Shown: positions 1 to 13,200, numbered from the stretch's first letter. The stretch is DNA of 64,000 nucleotides from Verticillium longisporum (GCA_019188255.1 JAETXT010000007.1:5084001-5148000), one strand, 5' to 3'. A program made the numbers and translations. Notes: a model not told the origin generated them from the letters alone.

Positions 1-1
1 C

Positions 2-337
2 TTTGCCGGCCTCAAGAAGCTCGCGACGTTCCGCGACGCCGAGAAGAAGCAGAAGGACCGCAAGAGGCTCGGCAAGAAGGCACGCCTCCGCGAGTGGCGG
101 CGCGACACCTTTGGTCGCCAGTTTGAGCGGACGGGCCCGACTTTTGGGTTCGACGGGCTCGTCAAAGAGGAGCAGGCGAAGCAGAAGAAGAAGGAGGAGG
201 AGAAAAAGGCCGCGGGCGGAGGCGACGATGCCGATGGTGAGGTACAGAAGAAGAAGAGGAAAAGGTCGAGGGGAAAGAAGGCACAGAGCGAAGGCGGCGC
301 GCCTCTGGCAGAAGAAGCCGGGGAGGATGCCGAGTAG
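2..337 (+). CDS. 3' end of a lysine-rich protein gene (partial)
   Basis: The second forward frame is open from the window edge to TAG at 335-337, giving about 111 C-terminal residues. It reads FAGLKKLATFRDAEKK, then a basic stretch, then DTFGRQFERTGPTFGF, and ends in a Lys/Glu-rich low-complexity tail with a basic KKKRKRSRGKK patch. The longer open frame that overlaps it (3-485) is Arg/Ser-rich and looks like the shadow. The tail has the composition of many nucleolar or nuclear proteins, but I do not recognise the family and assign no function. The gene enters from the left edge and converges on the regulator ending at 640, leaving about 300 bp between the stop codons. Confidence 0.6.
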   Translation, partial: FAGLKKLATFRDAEKKQKDRKRLGKKARLREWRRDTFGRQFERTGPTFGFDGLVKEEQAKQKKKEEEKKAAGGGDDADGEVQKKKRKRSRGKKAQSEGGAPLAEEAGEDAE

Positions 338-639
338 GATGGATGGCCCCGCCATCATGTATTCACCTCGTCTTGACGGGCAGTACGCGAATAGACATGG
401 GACGGTTTCTGTGCCAAGAATTTATGATACCAGACAAATACTTTATTGTTCAATATCCTTGATTATGCGCAAATGTGGTATCTAGACTCTCCATGACCTA
501 ACGCCCCGGCTGCTCGACCGTGCTCTCAAAGGAGCTGGCAGCCTCAAATCCCCATCATGTGTACGGTTTATTGTGTCCACGTCCTACCAACACTGACCGG
601 CCATGCAACAAATGCTGAAAATCCCAGTCACATAGAACT

Positions 640-3600
640 TCATTGCCCTCCCGGGTGTCTTGCACCCATTCCGCCGGGTGTGCCCATCGCTCCACCAAAA
701 ATGCCAGTAAAGTTATCGAGGTTGAGGCCCATGTCTTGTCCAAGCTCAGGCGGCTCCATATTGAAGGGCATAAACCACGCACTAGATGCCTCCTGCCCAC
801 CCATACTGCCGAACGTTGCAAAAGGCTGTTGCTGAGCTTGTTGATGTTGCGCGTGCCGTTGCATGCCGCCGAGACTGTTCATACGGCCCTGCTGAGTGCT
901 CGGTCGCCGAATTCTCTGACCAACGCTGGGCGTCCTGGCAGTGCCGGCGGACATGTTGTCCCAGTCACTCACGTTGTCCATCATGCCTTGTGGTGCAAAC
1001 TCTCCCTGATCCATGCCCGCGTACGCGCCAAAGACGAGCTGCCGGTCCAAGGGTTGCAGCATCCCATTGACCTGCTGATTCAGAGACATGCTCATGAGAT
1101 CTGTTGAGTAGAAGTTGGTATCCCCCGGGCCCAAGCCATGCTGATGCCCATATTGAGACATGGCGACGGGGCTGATTGGCGACAGACCGTGATACGCATT
1201 GCTCTGAGAGCTGGGCACCGCAAGAGGGTTGAAATCCCCAGGCCCGCTTGTCTGGGGACCTAGTTGCCCAGACATGGTTCTGCCATGCGCTGAGTGGCCC
1301 GAGCCTGAGGAGCGCGGGACGGCAGCCTCGGAAAAGTCTGTCAGGATAGGATCGAGCTGGTGCTGCTGCTGTTCGGCCTTCGACGTCGAAACGCTGGACC
1401 CGCTCTGTTTCCTCCCCGCAGCCGCTTTGCGTTTGTGTGCTGGCGGTTTTGAGCTGTCCTTGTTGCTTTCCGTGCTATGTGGTGAGGGCAGCGTGGTGAA
1501 AAACTCTTCTACGGTGTGGAGCTCGGGCTTCTGTTCAAGAACAGCATCCTCACCCTTCTCCTTCTTCTTGACCGAGGCAGGATCCTCAAAGTCGGTTTGT
1601 GAAACCCCGTGGGGATACCGATCAAACCAGTCGCCATACTGGAAAATGGGAGACGTTGCCCCTTCCTTGGACGGTCCGCCGTGCCTTGCCGCATCTGCGC
1701 AGCTCCGGTATTGGCCACGCAGGTTTTCCGCCATCCAATGGAACATACCCCAATAGCGCTTCATCTTGGTCAGAAACTTGACGTTGGTTGTCAGGTGTTT
1801 CTTGGAGGTTGCCTCCACAGACGGCGTTCCCGAAAAGATACCAATGATGTGGATTGTAGCAGCTGAGAAGGCACAGTAGCCGACGAAAGGAGCCGCAACG
1901 ACGTATGGCTCTGCATCCTTCAAAATCTCCGAGATGCGGTTCGCGGCGCTGAAAGTCTTGGCTCCCGCTGCCGAAACGAAAGCCTTCGGCGTGTTCTGTG
2001 TCACAGAGCCACCGGGAAAGGCCACGGCAACTCTGTTGAGGAAGAGAATGTTCTGCTGAATTGAAATGTGCAAGAACAGAAATTGGTTCGCCATGTTCTC
2101 GGTTTCGTGCAACTGGATGTTGTCTTGGTTGTATTTGAGCAGGTCTGGCAGGGTTTCCAAAAGATCCTCGGCATCCTTGGTAAGCTTGGTGAACTCGGAC
2201 TCCGTGCTCCAGATTGGGTGCTGGTCCTTGTCTTTCCCTTCCTGGTTCAAATAGCCGATGATTTTCCCCCATAGCGAGATCGACCTTACCATGTATGCCG
2301 CAACCCCAATGTTGTCCTTGGCATCGGGCATGTAACTGTCCTCGGGCGTCGGGGTTCGAGAGGGATTCCCGGCCAATGTCTCGGTTACCCCCGGCATGTC
2401 CAGCTGGAAATACTTCTCCTTGATGGGCAAGGGAATCTTGACCGTGTCTTCTTTGATGAACATGGGTCTATCGGTTCCCGAAGAGTTGAACCTGTCCATG
2501 AGGAAGCATGCCCACATTGTCCGTCGTCGAATCTCGCGATCGATGAAACTAAGCTGCGAGGCTCCCTTTTGGCCGAGCGGATCATATTCGAGATCCTTGT
2601 GTAGCTGCAAAGCAAAAGCCATGCGTATCGCTTGACCACCCAACGCCCAGCTCCTGCCCCCGTGGCAGGTTCCAAACTCGTGGAGGCCGAGAATCAACAG
2701 ACATGTGAGTATGGTGATGTTGGGCCACTCGTATCTGGTGGTACAAATCTCCCGCGCGTGAGAAGCCCATTCCTCACCTCGAAGGAAATTCGGGGAGGAG
2801 TTCAGTTTGGGGTGCGTCGAAAAGCGGGCTGCTATGGCGCAAACAGAGAGAATGAGCACTGGCGGCAAGGTGCCCGCTCTTCAGGAACGTTAGCAATGCT
2901 CACAGGAAAGCGGCTTCGTATGACATACTTGAGTTTTCTCATGTAGCTCGGTTTGTGCAGCAGGTGATAGGCTTGGCCATAGATATTCTCGAAAAACACC
3001 TCGGCCAGGTGCTCCTGGATCTCCTTTGATGGCAGTGCATCGAGGCCTGCTAGGAAAAGCTTGTTTTCTTCAGCCTCTTGGATTTGGAGGGACGTTGGCT
3101 TGTGCACGCGATCAAGCTTGCACTTGAGAGGAGCATTGGCCCAGTTTTCCAGGTGAGCCCCGAAGGCTTCTTGGGGTGGAGGCTTCTTGGAGCCCGGCTT
3201 GCTGGACACGGATGCTGTTCATGGTATTGTAGGCTTGAGAACGGCCCTCGTAATATTCGGGGAGGAGCCGGGCTGCTCCTTCCCTGGTACAATTTTGATG
3301 ATACGCTCTTCCATTCGCTTGAGCCGCTTGTCGAGCATGGCCATGTAGTCAGTCCGTGGGGCTGCCTTTCTTGTAGTGACCTTGTAAACGCAGGGTATCC
3401 GGGACCGCAGGCAGTGTTTACAAGCAGGCTTTTCACCGGAGCACCGAATCTTCTTTCGCCGACAGGCTATGCAGGCCAGTGGCAGTCGCTTACGTTCCTT
3501 CCCAGCCTTTGTCTTGAGTTCTCTCCACGCAGGCGCCATGTCCATCTTTTCATCCTTGGTTTTGCCCCCTAGGTCAGTGCCATCGGCCAGCCCGTGGGAC

Positions 3601-3926
3601 GACAGGCCGAACTCATCCGCGCCGCCATCTTCAAACGAGTGGGCATCACCGTGACCACTATTCGGACTGTCGTCCCCAGAGCCCACGAGACTCTGCTTTC
3701 GCTGAGCCGCACCAAGTCCGTCGTGCTTGCTGTTGGGACTCAACCCGGGTGCTGCCGGTTGTTGCGCGGGCAGGAAGGCTGCGGGGTGGGGTTGCGACGT
3801 CGAGAAGACATCGGTGTGCTCGGTGTCACCAAGGTAGACCATGGACCCATGGTTACCAAGAGACGGGTCTGAAAAGTCGAAACTGTTAAAGTGTGTGGTA
3901 TCCATGAGTGCAGTGGTGGTGTGCAT
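640..3926 (-). CDS. Zn(II)2Cys6 fungal transcription factor
   Basis: A nuclear DNA-binding regulator. Start ATG is at 3926. A zinc cluster lies near residues 150-180 (CIACRRKKIRC, then CKHCLRSRIPC), followed by a basic linker and a short coiled segment (MLDKRLKRMEERII). The C-terminal two thirds matches the fungal middle-homology region (HEFGTCHGGRSWALGGQAIRM; MWACFLMDRF), followed by a Gln/Ser/Pro-rich tail. A clean 50-nt intron at 2929-2879 on the minus strand (GTATGT donor at 2928, GCTAAC branch, AAG acceptor) joins YMRKLK to AGTLPPVLIL. An in-frame TGA at 3219-3221 separates the zinc-cluster part from the rest, with the same frame open on both sides. It is either inside an intron (a 90-nt option with donor GTATCA near 3313 and acceptor AACAG fits the frame) or a real or erroneous stop. 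Target genes are unknown. Confidence 0.85.
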
Positions 3927-6900
3927 GATGTTGCTGTGAACGGTAGGCGAAAAAGTCCAATGAGGGATGGATCATGGAAACCCGGCGTCAGGTCGATCTC
4001 AAGCCCGCCAGTGAGGGGTGGCGTAGTGTTACTGTTGATTTGCACGCGGACTCAGGTCGCTCTATGCAGTTTGCCGGCCTTGTAAATGTCGGGGATGCTG
4101 TCTCGTCCTCTGTCTTGCTCACTCTCGATCTCTCTGTCTCGCGCTCACGCTGCAGAGCATGCTAGTTAGCCACTGTTGGGTCTCGCAACCATGCTATGTC
4201 GGTATCGCTGGTGCTCGTCAATCGTAGAGGTGCAATGATTGTCTGTCGACTCATTCGGCACTGCAGCAGCGGGATTGTAGGGCGGCGCGCAGAGCGTATG
4301 GTTGTTGACTGTCCGTCGTCTGTTCGGTCTGCGGAGAGAGCACAAGTTGCGATGACGGGCGACAAACGGCAGGCAAAGTGAGCTGGGGGTTGTCCGTACT
4401 AAAAGCTGGAGTTGGTGTGGGTGTGGATCCGTCCAAGTGCTAGGTAGTTCGAGGTAGTCTAATGGGTCTTGTCTGATTGCGTGGAGGTCGGGGTCCAGTC
4501 CAGTTGAGTGCCATTCGCCCGTCGATGGCCAGGTCCTCCTCTCGGTGTCCTCGAGTGTGGGGTAGGTAGATTCGCGGGCGGTGCGGTTCGTCGCCGGTCT
4601 CGTTCTTGTGTGGCATGGGCAGGCCGGGCCTGGAAGATGTGAGGGTGGAACGTGGTAGGGCGTTGGGTGTGGGCGATCGGGGGGGGGCGCCCTAGCCTGG
4701 CTGTTTGGGTCGACGACACTCTGAAGCCAGGACAACCTAGGTCAGAACGGGGTTCTGTCCCGGCCTGGACTGGGGGAGTCAGTCTCGCGACGGCGCAGGA
4801 GCGGGCACGATGTGCCGGGACGTGAGGCAGAGCTGGGTCAGCTTTGGCTTGGCTCAGCACAGCATGTCTTGGCAAGCAGATGAGGGGCAACGATGGGAGC
4901 GAGAAACAACAGGTCGATAGAGATTGAAGAGGTGACAAGCAGACGTCACGGCATGGCTGGAGGTGGCGGCAGGGGAAACACAGGCGACGTGAGAGCAACA
5001 ATTGATTAAAATGAGGCGATGGCAAGCCGCGGTCGTCTTTCAACCTGGTAAGAGCAGGCACGCTCTTGGCCCAGTGCTTGCGTACACTGCATGGCGAAGG
5101 TAGTATAGCAGTGTGGTGTTTGGGTGTGATCCTGGCCCACATGTCGTGAATGCCACCCACCCCTGGCTTCACCAGGGTTGCGCATAGTAACACAACGGAG
5201 AGGACGGGGTCGATCCGGGCTGCCGGGCGCCTGTTTTGAGGCGCGGGTTCATGCCAAGCATGTGCCTAACTCTGGCAAGACTTGAAAGCCGGCCCTATCT
5301 GAATTTGGTGGAAATCGCGATGCCAAGTGAATTTAGGCATCATCTTTCGAACGACCAGGTGTCTCCCGACTCAAACGGAAATCCTCCGGGGAGCCGGAGC
5401 AGAGGGAGACGGGGGAACGGGGAACGTGACCACATCGCGCTGTAATTGTCGGGCCTGATAGGAACGGAAACCTCCATTTTTCCCGCTCGAGTACCATCAC
5501 CCCTTGTTGTACTGATACTAGCGTCGACAGCTAGCACCAGCAGGTAAGGAAATGGCCCCCTCCCAAGGCTGCCAGGGTGCCCAGTAAAGTCAGAGACAGT
5601 TCCAGGGTGACGACCTTCAGGGGCCTGGCGTATTCACATCGTTGACGGGCAAGGCGTCCAATGGATGGAGGGGAACATGTTGAGGCGAAGCGGCCGGAGC
5701 GTGGCAGTGGCCGTCCAAGCCGCCTCCTAGAGGCAAGTTCCGAGAATCCTGCCCGCCTGCCCCCTCCCCGTCAAGCCTAGGGCTGGTGGTGCACATCGGG
5801 CATCGCATCGCATCGCATCCGCTGCGTTCGCGCCAATCCTTGGGACAGGTTGCGTTGAGTTCAATATCGACCGGCGATGACGACTACTCTGCTCAATTCG
5901 ACGATCAGGCACAAGGGTGTGTGCGGACGGATGCCGTGAGAAGACAGTCGTCGTCGGGGTTTATTTCGGCGAGCCTGACAAGATTGCGGTTCGGTGCGCG
6001 TCGTCCGCCTGTACTGTTGATGGAAGGGATCGTCGGTACCCAGGATTGCAGTGTACGCTTTGTCCTCCCGTGTTGCCCCGAGACTCGGACGGATTTTTGC
6101 TTCCAAATTGTGCCGAAAAATAGTTTGAGCAAACGGAATTAGCTATTTGCAGTCTGTTATTTCGAGCCCACACACCCGAACGTCGAGGCTTGAACGTGAC
6201 ATGTTGGAAAGGCATTGGGCACATAGGATCGGCACCGGGCGCCAAAACAGCCTCTGGACCTAGAACCCCAGTGATTGATACACAGGAGCCAGTTGGATGC
6301 CACATCAAAGACGGTCCCGGGCGAAGTCTGCAATGCGATAGAAGACTTCAAGGAACCCCTTGGACAGCAAGCCAGTGGTCGCTAGTCGCGCCACTGGTGT
6401 CGCGAAGAACATGCGAGAGAGAGTCAGGGGAATGTTCTTAGAAAGGCCGGAGGTAAGCCTCATCAAGCCACGCGGCCAGCAGCACAATCGAATGTCGATG
6501 TGTGAAGTGATGATGACGGACACCTGGGTACCTGCTTAGGTTGCCCTTCACGCAAGGTGGTATGGCATCTAGCTTAACCTTGCACGCCCGCTTGGCCTTG
6601 AAGGTGTGAACCATGTACAGCAGGTATGTGCCAAAGGAAATGAACAAGGCTGGGGTCGCCTCAGCAAGCAAGGAAGGTGCCGTCAAACTAGAAGACGAGC
6701 GAGGCAAGGCAAGCGCTACCACGTCGAGCAATATCACAGACGAGTAGGGCAGGTGAGGTTTGGCGATTTGTCTGCGATGTCAAGGGGGCACACCTACCCA
6801 GAGTCCCAGAGTCCCAGAGTCCCAGAGTCCCAGAGTCCCAGAGTCCCAGAATCCCAGAGTGGCAGACCCAGACTTGGCTAGCATATGGGCCGAGAAGGAG

Positions 6901-8317
6901 AAAGGCCACGCCACGCTTCTGGCACTGGGAAGGCACATAGGGGACCAGGTTCCTTCCACCCCTGGCACCTGGGAAAAGGGCAAGAAGGTTTGGCCGATCC
7001 CTGCAGTATCCCCGCTCTTGTTGCGTTCAACCCGCACGCTCCTGCTGCACTTGGCCTGTTTCTGTCACCCGCCCCCCACTCGACCTTCGGCGGTTTTCCA
7101 CAAGATCCACCCTGGCACTCGTCGCCCGGACCATTCGGTGACCAGTGACGCAGACTACCTGCCCAAGCTTGCCCGGGGATCCTGGGTGAAGATAATTGGC
7201 AAGCGGGGGTGTGCATCCAGGTTCCAGGGGTGGTCTGGTAAATTCCGGTGCCTCCAACACTCCAACGCTCCAACGCTCCGAACACCTCCTGTACTGGACG
7301 TCCAGCACCTGTGGCCTTCACCGAGCTCTCTCCAGCCATTCATCCATCATCCATTCATCCACCAGCTGCAGATCAATGACCCCATTCTCTCTGTTCTCCA
7401 ACTTGAGTGTCTCTCTTGGACAAGTTCAGATCCTACGGCCGTCTCCTCCATTGACCAAAGCATAGCCTGCGAGCGAGAGACAGCGTCGCAATTCCAAGAC
7501 AAGCACACACCCACGGACGGCAAGGGTCACGAACATGCCTGCCAAGCCAGAAACAGGCCTCTGCCTGGGCCAGAACACTTCAAACGAAGCACAGGCTTGA
7601 AATTTAAACCTTCTTCAGCCCAGCCTGCAAGCACGCGTGCGCGGCACTGACTCAGGCGCTCGCCTGTCAACCTGTCAAAGCAGCTGCTAGCTCCATTGCT
7701 CGCCAATGCTTCGCCTCTTCGGCTGCTTTTTGCTTCCGCGACCTGGACAGATGGGAGCCTGGCGACGGAGCAGCGCGGAAGAACAGACACCCCGGCGCAA
7801 CGCCGTCAGTCATCAACAAGTCGTGTCTGATGTCGTCAGTCTAGCCTGCCAGCGTCTGTCTTTCTCCGTTGCCTGACCTTGCGTCAAGGTGTTCATGGGT
7901 CAACGTCTGCTTCAGCCGGCCTGCAGGACTGACGGCTGCACGCATCTCGGGATGTTTTCACTAATCCAACCTTTTTTAGACCATTTGGCGCTCTCTTGAC
8001 GTCCCTTCCCGTTCCAGGAAAACCACCACCCCTACCCTCCCTAGGTATCCTCGATACGTGGTACCAAGACTCAGTCAACCACAACCCGCCAAATACAGTA
8101 CCAGCTGCATACATCCGCAATGGCGCACGCGCATCGCATCATACAAGGTTGCCAAGGCAAACGTCTAGATTCCCGTCCCGCCTGCAAGACTCGACCGTCG
8201 GATATCACGGCGTCAACTCCACTTGGTCCATCAGTCGATCAATCACGAGGGCAGTGCGTTTGTGGCTGTGGCGCAGAGTGTGATCACCCTTGCCTGCTGC
8301 TTCAGATCACCTCAGAT
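3927..8317. other. gene-poor upstream region
   Basis: Lies 5' of the regulator ending at 640. Open frames here are short, overlap on both strands, lack recognisable motifs, and the longest (6760-7650) owes part of its length to a tandem repeat. I see a G run near 4679, a short GCATC repeat near 5800-5820 and the 8-bp tandem array at 6797-6860. It probably holds the promoter and 5' leader of the regulator, and possibly untranslated RNAs, but no gene can be supported. Confidence 0.5.
6797..6860. repeat. 8-bp tandem repeat (CAGAGTCC)
   Basis: About eight head-to-tail copies of CAGAGTCC, the last ones diverged (AATCCCAGAGTGG). A simple minisatellite in non-coding DNA. Confidence 0.9.
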
Positions 8318-8509
8318 TCAGTGTGACAGCTTCCACCAGCGCATTCTAGTCCAAAGCCGTGCTTGATCCTCACGATCCTTGGCGGCGGCAGCAGCTTCAT
8401 GCTGCATCTTGGTAAGCTTGCTTCGCAGCGCCAAGAGATGCTCAATACACACCAAAAGAATGAGGCTTGGCATGCAGTACGGAGGGATGGGGTTTGAGCA
8501 GGACTCCAT
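8318..8509 (-). CDS. candidate 63-residue membrane-type small protein
   Basis: ATG at 8509 opens a 63-codon frame. Residues about 12-32 are hydrophobic (PSLILLVCIEHLLALRSKL). They are followed by an Ala-rich charged helix (KMQHEAAAAAKDREDQ) and a Trp/Arg-rich end (WTRMRWWKLS). The ordered hydrophobic-then-amphipathic pattern looks more protein-like than the shadow frames around it, which is the only reason to list it. It has no neighbour context, no intron and no recognised family. A chance open frame is quite possible. Confidence 0.25.
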   Translation of the reverse strand: MESCSNPIPPYCMPSLILLVCIEHLLALRSKLTKMQHEAAAAAKDREDQARLWTRMRWWKLSH

Positions 8510-10228
8510 GGCGACGCCTCGTCGTGCGACGCCATTTCGCTTCGCACCGCGGTCATTTGACAACTGCTGACACAAGATCAACAAGACTGACAAACCATAA
8601 TGGCTTTGACCGGTAACAAGTACATACGTGCCAGGACCCATGGGTTATGCATCACACTGGATCAACAACATAACGCCAGTCAAGGGACAATAGACGCACG
8701 CTTGTCTCAAGTCTTCTCCACTGTGAACGCTCTTCCCCCCTCCACCTGTCCAACAGGCTCGTTCAATCTTGTCCGACCAACTCATACACAGCGCTATCCA
8801 GGCCGATGTAGCTGAGAGAGAGGCTGAGACGATCCTTTGGTCAGTAATCTGGCTGAATGGACCTACCTGCCATAGGCTGCAACTCGGGGAAAGAACGCTG
8901 CAAACCTACGATGCCTGGGAGATAGGTCTACAATGGGTCAATCTAGAACAACATGGTTGCAAGGCAGGTACATGCCTGAGTGCATAGACGATCAATTTTC
9001 GGGGAGCGTTTTTCACAGAAAACTTTGGAGACTCAGGCATCCAACAAGCAAGCACCAGCAACGATGGTACAGTTGCTACACTACAGTACCTTCGAGATTG
9101 AACGCGGCATGACACCCATTCCGGACTCCGGGGAGGCCTGGCGTGTACATCCGCCATGTCCCCCCTTATTGTTCGCCGCTATACCTATTCCCCTCTCACG
9201 CGCCCGCAGCCTAGGGTATACCCCTGCTCGGTTTCGTTTCGCTTCCAGCCGAGGTCAATTAACGGCAATGCCCTTGATGAATCTGGGGTGACCGCCCATG
9301 AGTGTCGCGTAATTCTTCGTTGTAAGTAACTGTCCTCTGTTCGGCGCTGATCTGGCCGCCCTTGTCATGGCCATACATTGTTACATTCGAATCCGTCCTG
9401 GGAGGAGCGCCGGAGCGGGAGTCTAGTCACCCGCTGTGCGCCATCCATACTCGAACCCCCCGGTGTTGGCCCTGCTGGGCTGGCCCGTCATCTAACTTCC
9501 TTCGTGGTATTATCGTGTCCGCCAGGGGTAGTCCTGGTCCGCGGCACTGCTCCCCTAGCGTCGTCACGACGTCGGGCTTGCGTCTTCTGCTCAAACACAA
9601 TCATCGGACTCGGAGGAGAATGAATATTAAAGTCTCAATGTCCTCGGGCTTGGCAGGCAGACAGCCCAAAACCCCAGGGGCAATGAACCAGAACACCAAA
9701 GCTACATGCGCATCCCTCCACGATCGAGTGTCATCCCTGATCCTGATCGATCACCCCACCAAGCTGGTTCCCACGTCGTATCCCTACCCCCAAACACGCT
9801 CATCTCCGACCGATGGCCCTATCGCATCTCGACCACTGGCGGTGCCCAAGTCTCGCCACGCACCGCGCCTGATGCCCGCCTCCCTTTACATCGCCGATAG
9901 ACCGGTGAACGTGCGTGAACCTGACCACAAGAGCACCCACGCCCAAGCACATGGCAGTAACACAGCAGCGGCGCAGCAACGCCGAAAGGAAGAGGCACAG
10001 TGTCAGAGCGGACTGGAGCTGTTGTTTCCCGTTTAAGCGGGCAATTTTTGGCCAAGGCACGAAAGTTGTCAAGTGGCAGCGTCATGTCTCCTCATTCTTG
10101 AAGCAAACGACAAAAAAACGCTATGCTCTGTCCAGTCCCTATGCCCTCCCAAGTGTCATGATCAACGCCTCGAAATACGTACAGTCCTACTAACTAGAAT
10201 ACGCGAAGAAGCAGAGAAACAAGAAAGA
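8510..10228. other. intergenic, no gene seen
   Basis: Downstream of the separase stop codon. Contains only short overlapping open frames without motifs. No RNA gene or repeat was recognised. Confidence 0.5.
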
Positions 10229-13200
10229 TCACCGCGTGTCTGGTCGTACGTAGACGGGAATGCCATACACACAGACAGCGCCGGCCGTGAGGTACCGAAA
10301 TCGCACCGCATCCCTCGCTTTCACGACAGCTTCCACAACAGACGTTGTCGCGACGACGTCCAGGTTTGCTGGCCCGGCCGACCACTTGTCAATCGGAAAC
10401 GATCCCCTGACCATGAGGCCCCACTCCTCAAAGAGCCGTCCAGCGAAACGGTCAATGTCCCGATCCGTCACGTCCCACAGCGTGCCGACAACAGCGGGAC
10501 ACCCCGCCATCATGTAGTTCCACACGGGGCCGTGGACCTCGAACTCGCCGGCCTCCGTAAGACTGGCGGAGCTGCAGCCCATGAGCAACGCCGCGGCGCG
10601 GCACTTGTCAAGGCGGCGAATGGTCTTGCTGCGGATGTACTGTGCACCGCTACCATGACCAAAATAGAGCAGCACGTCCGAATCGCGGAGCGCAGCCTCA
10701 AACTCGGCCTCGCTCGGGGTGCGCGAGACAACGCTGGACCATGTCGCGTCGAGGGCGGAGAGAGGTTTCTGAAAGGTGCCGAGCGTATTGGGGAGGTCAG
10801 AGCCCGGATTCAGGATATAGGTGCCCTTCTTCGCCGAGATTGTGTGGCCCGCGGGCGTTTTCTCCCCAGCGACGGCGTCGTCTTGCTGCTCGAGAATAAG
10901 GCGGCGGAGACATGCCATGGAGGGGACGCGAGAGACGGCGAGCCCGTCCATACAGGGCAATGACTCCCAGGGAAAGGCATGTAGGGCCTTGTCGAGGATG
11001 AGAATGGTGTGTGCCCCCTCGACGGGATCCGAGCTCTTCAGACCTGCATGATATGCCTGCAGTGCGTCGTACGTCTCAAGCATGATGGAGTCAAAGTCAA
11101 TCTCATCGTAGGCGTTCCTCTCCCCGTGGAATTGCAGGATATCAACGACGAAGTAGAGAAGATCCGTCAGCGCCTCGTCGAGGTCGAAATCAGGTGAAGC
11201 GGGATCGCCCAGACCGACAAACAGGTCGAGGATGCGCGGGTCGAGCGTAATCTTGGGCGCCGTGTTGACCTTCTTGCCGCGCACCTGCCTCCGTGACGGG
11301 AGGTGCTTGTCGAGCGTCTTCTGGAACGCCTTCTGAAACCGTGACAGCAGGTCGTCGCGCCGCGGGTGCTGCGAGAAGATACCCTTGAACCCCCGAGCCA
11401 GATCTGTTCGATGTTGTCGAGGAGCTGTTTCATGCGCTTGTCGAGAGCCTCTCTCTTCCCACCACGCGGCTTTAGCTCCCTTGGCAGACCAGTCGCGTCC
11501 TTCGTCGTGGCAGCTCTCGTTGATGAGGCGGATGACCTCGAGAAGCTCGCCATGTCCCTGCTCAAAGTCGAAGACCTCCGTGTCGGCGTCACGCGAGACG
11601 GCACGCTCGAGCGGCAAGCGCAGGACAAAAGGCGTGTGGTCGGCTTGCAGCTTGGTGATGCACAGGTCGTGACGGTTCTCGCTGAGCGAAATGGACACGA
11701 CGCTCCAGGCCGCCGGGATGATGTTGACATAGTCGCGCTGGAACCGGGCAACGTCGGTCGTCACGCCGCAGCTCAGCCGACGGCCCTCTTTGAGGGCGAG
11801 GGCCGTGGGCCACGAGATGTCGCTGAAGGGGGCGTCGCTCTGCTCGACGGCAATCATCTTGCGCGTGCGCCGCCAGGTCACGTTACGCGCCAGCTCCATG
11901 GAACAGGTCGCAAAGTCAATGTGCGGCAGGCTCTTGGCCGTGTGGTTCGAGGCCGCCGAGAGGAAGATTGTTGTGTTCTGCAGGAGAGCAGAGATACGGA
12001 GCACGAGGTGGCCGTCGCCTGTGACGAAGGCCATCGAGTGCGCTTCGACAAGATATTCGAGCGCCTTTTGCAGCGATTCGACAAAGCTGAAGCCGGCGCT
12101 CTCCCTGGCGTCTTTCTGCAGCGTGGCGGCTCGCGCGCGCGATTTCCTAGCAGGTGGCGAGGCAGCGGCCGCCTTGTCTGTGACATGCTTGTCGGTGCCG
12201 GCAATGGCGGGGGCGGCAGGGGAGGAAAAGGTGGATTCCTGCACGACGGAGAAGACGGAATCGTGGAGCATCTCCTCGAGGCTTTGTCCGATGAGACAGG
12301 CAGCCCTGTGGACTTGCACGGTGAGAGACTGCCTCAACCCGACGGACGTCTTCTGCGACTCGTCGAGCAGCTCCATGGCGGCCGCCCAGTCCTTCTTGTC
12401 GAGGTGCACGAGTGCCTTGCTGATGAGCATCGAGGTCTGCAGCGCGGGAGACTTGGGTGTGGCCTTGGGAGCAGTGGCGGCGGCAGCGGCTGTTCTCGTC
12501 TTGGGGGCAGCAGCTCTCGTCCTCGTCGCTGTCGTGGCAGGCTTCTTGGCTTCAACTTTGGGTGCCGCCGCAGCAGTACGTGTGGTTCTCGTGGCGCGCG
12601 TCGTGCGGGCGGCTCGCGCGGTCTTCGTCGTGGTAGCCGCATCGTCGAGGGTGAGCTTCTGCATCTTCTCCACAACATCATCGCTCGCAGAACCACCGAC
12701 AACGCCGGCACCGCTGAGCGTCTTGAGCATGGCCTCGGCCGTGCCGAACAGCTCCTCCTCGCTCTGCCGGTCCTTGAGCAAACCGTACGAGGCGCTGAGC
12801 TCGCACGCCAGGCGCATGGCTCGCCGCGACGGCTTCTGCGACTCGAGCGTCTCCCGCGCTCGCTGGAGCAGGTTGAGCCCCTTCTCAGGCTTGTTGGCCC
12901 TGATCCACACGGACCCGATCCAGCTCTGCGCCTGCGTCTTGTGGGCCAGCGAGTCGATGGATTCTGCGATCGACAGGGCCTTTTCCGCATAGTAGAGCGT
13001 CTCCTGGAACATGCCAATGTGTACGTAGACGGACGATAGGTGGAACATGCTCCGCAGGAGGGCGCAGGCGAGGGCCCAGTAGTCGGGTCCGTCGGCGACG
13101 TGGAGGATGCTGCTGCTGCTGTTGGTGCCTGTCGTGCTCTTCTGGAGACTGCTGCCGCTGTCATCCTCGTCGGCGGAGCTGGTTGCGATGGACAGCTGCG

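Noticed and set aside
3..485. 160-residue open frame at the left edge
   Set aside because: Arg/Ser-rich composition typical of a shadow; the frame one base earlier gives a more protein-like sequence.
6760..7650. 296-codon open frame
   Set aside because: Begins with the translated 8-bp repeat and continues in low-information sequence without motifs; overlapped by equally long frames on the other strand.
11366..13039. 557-codon plus-strand open frame
   Set aside because: Antisense to the separase gene and rich in Arg/Gly/Leu; a shadow of GC-rich coding DNA.
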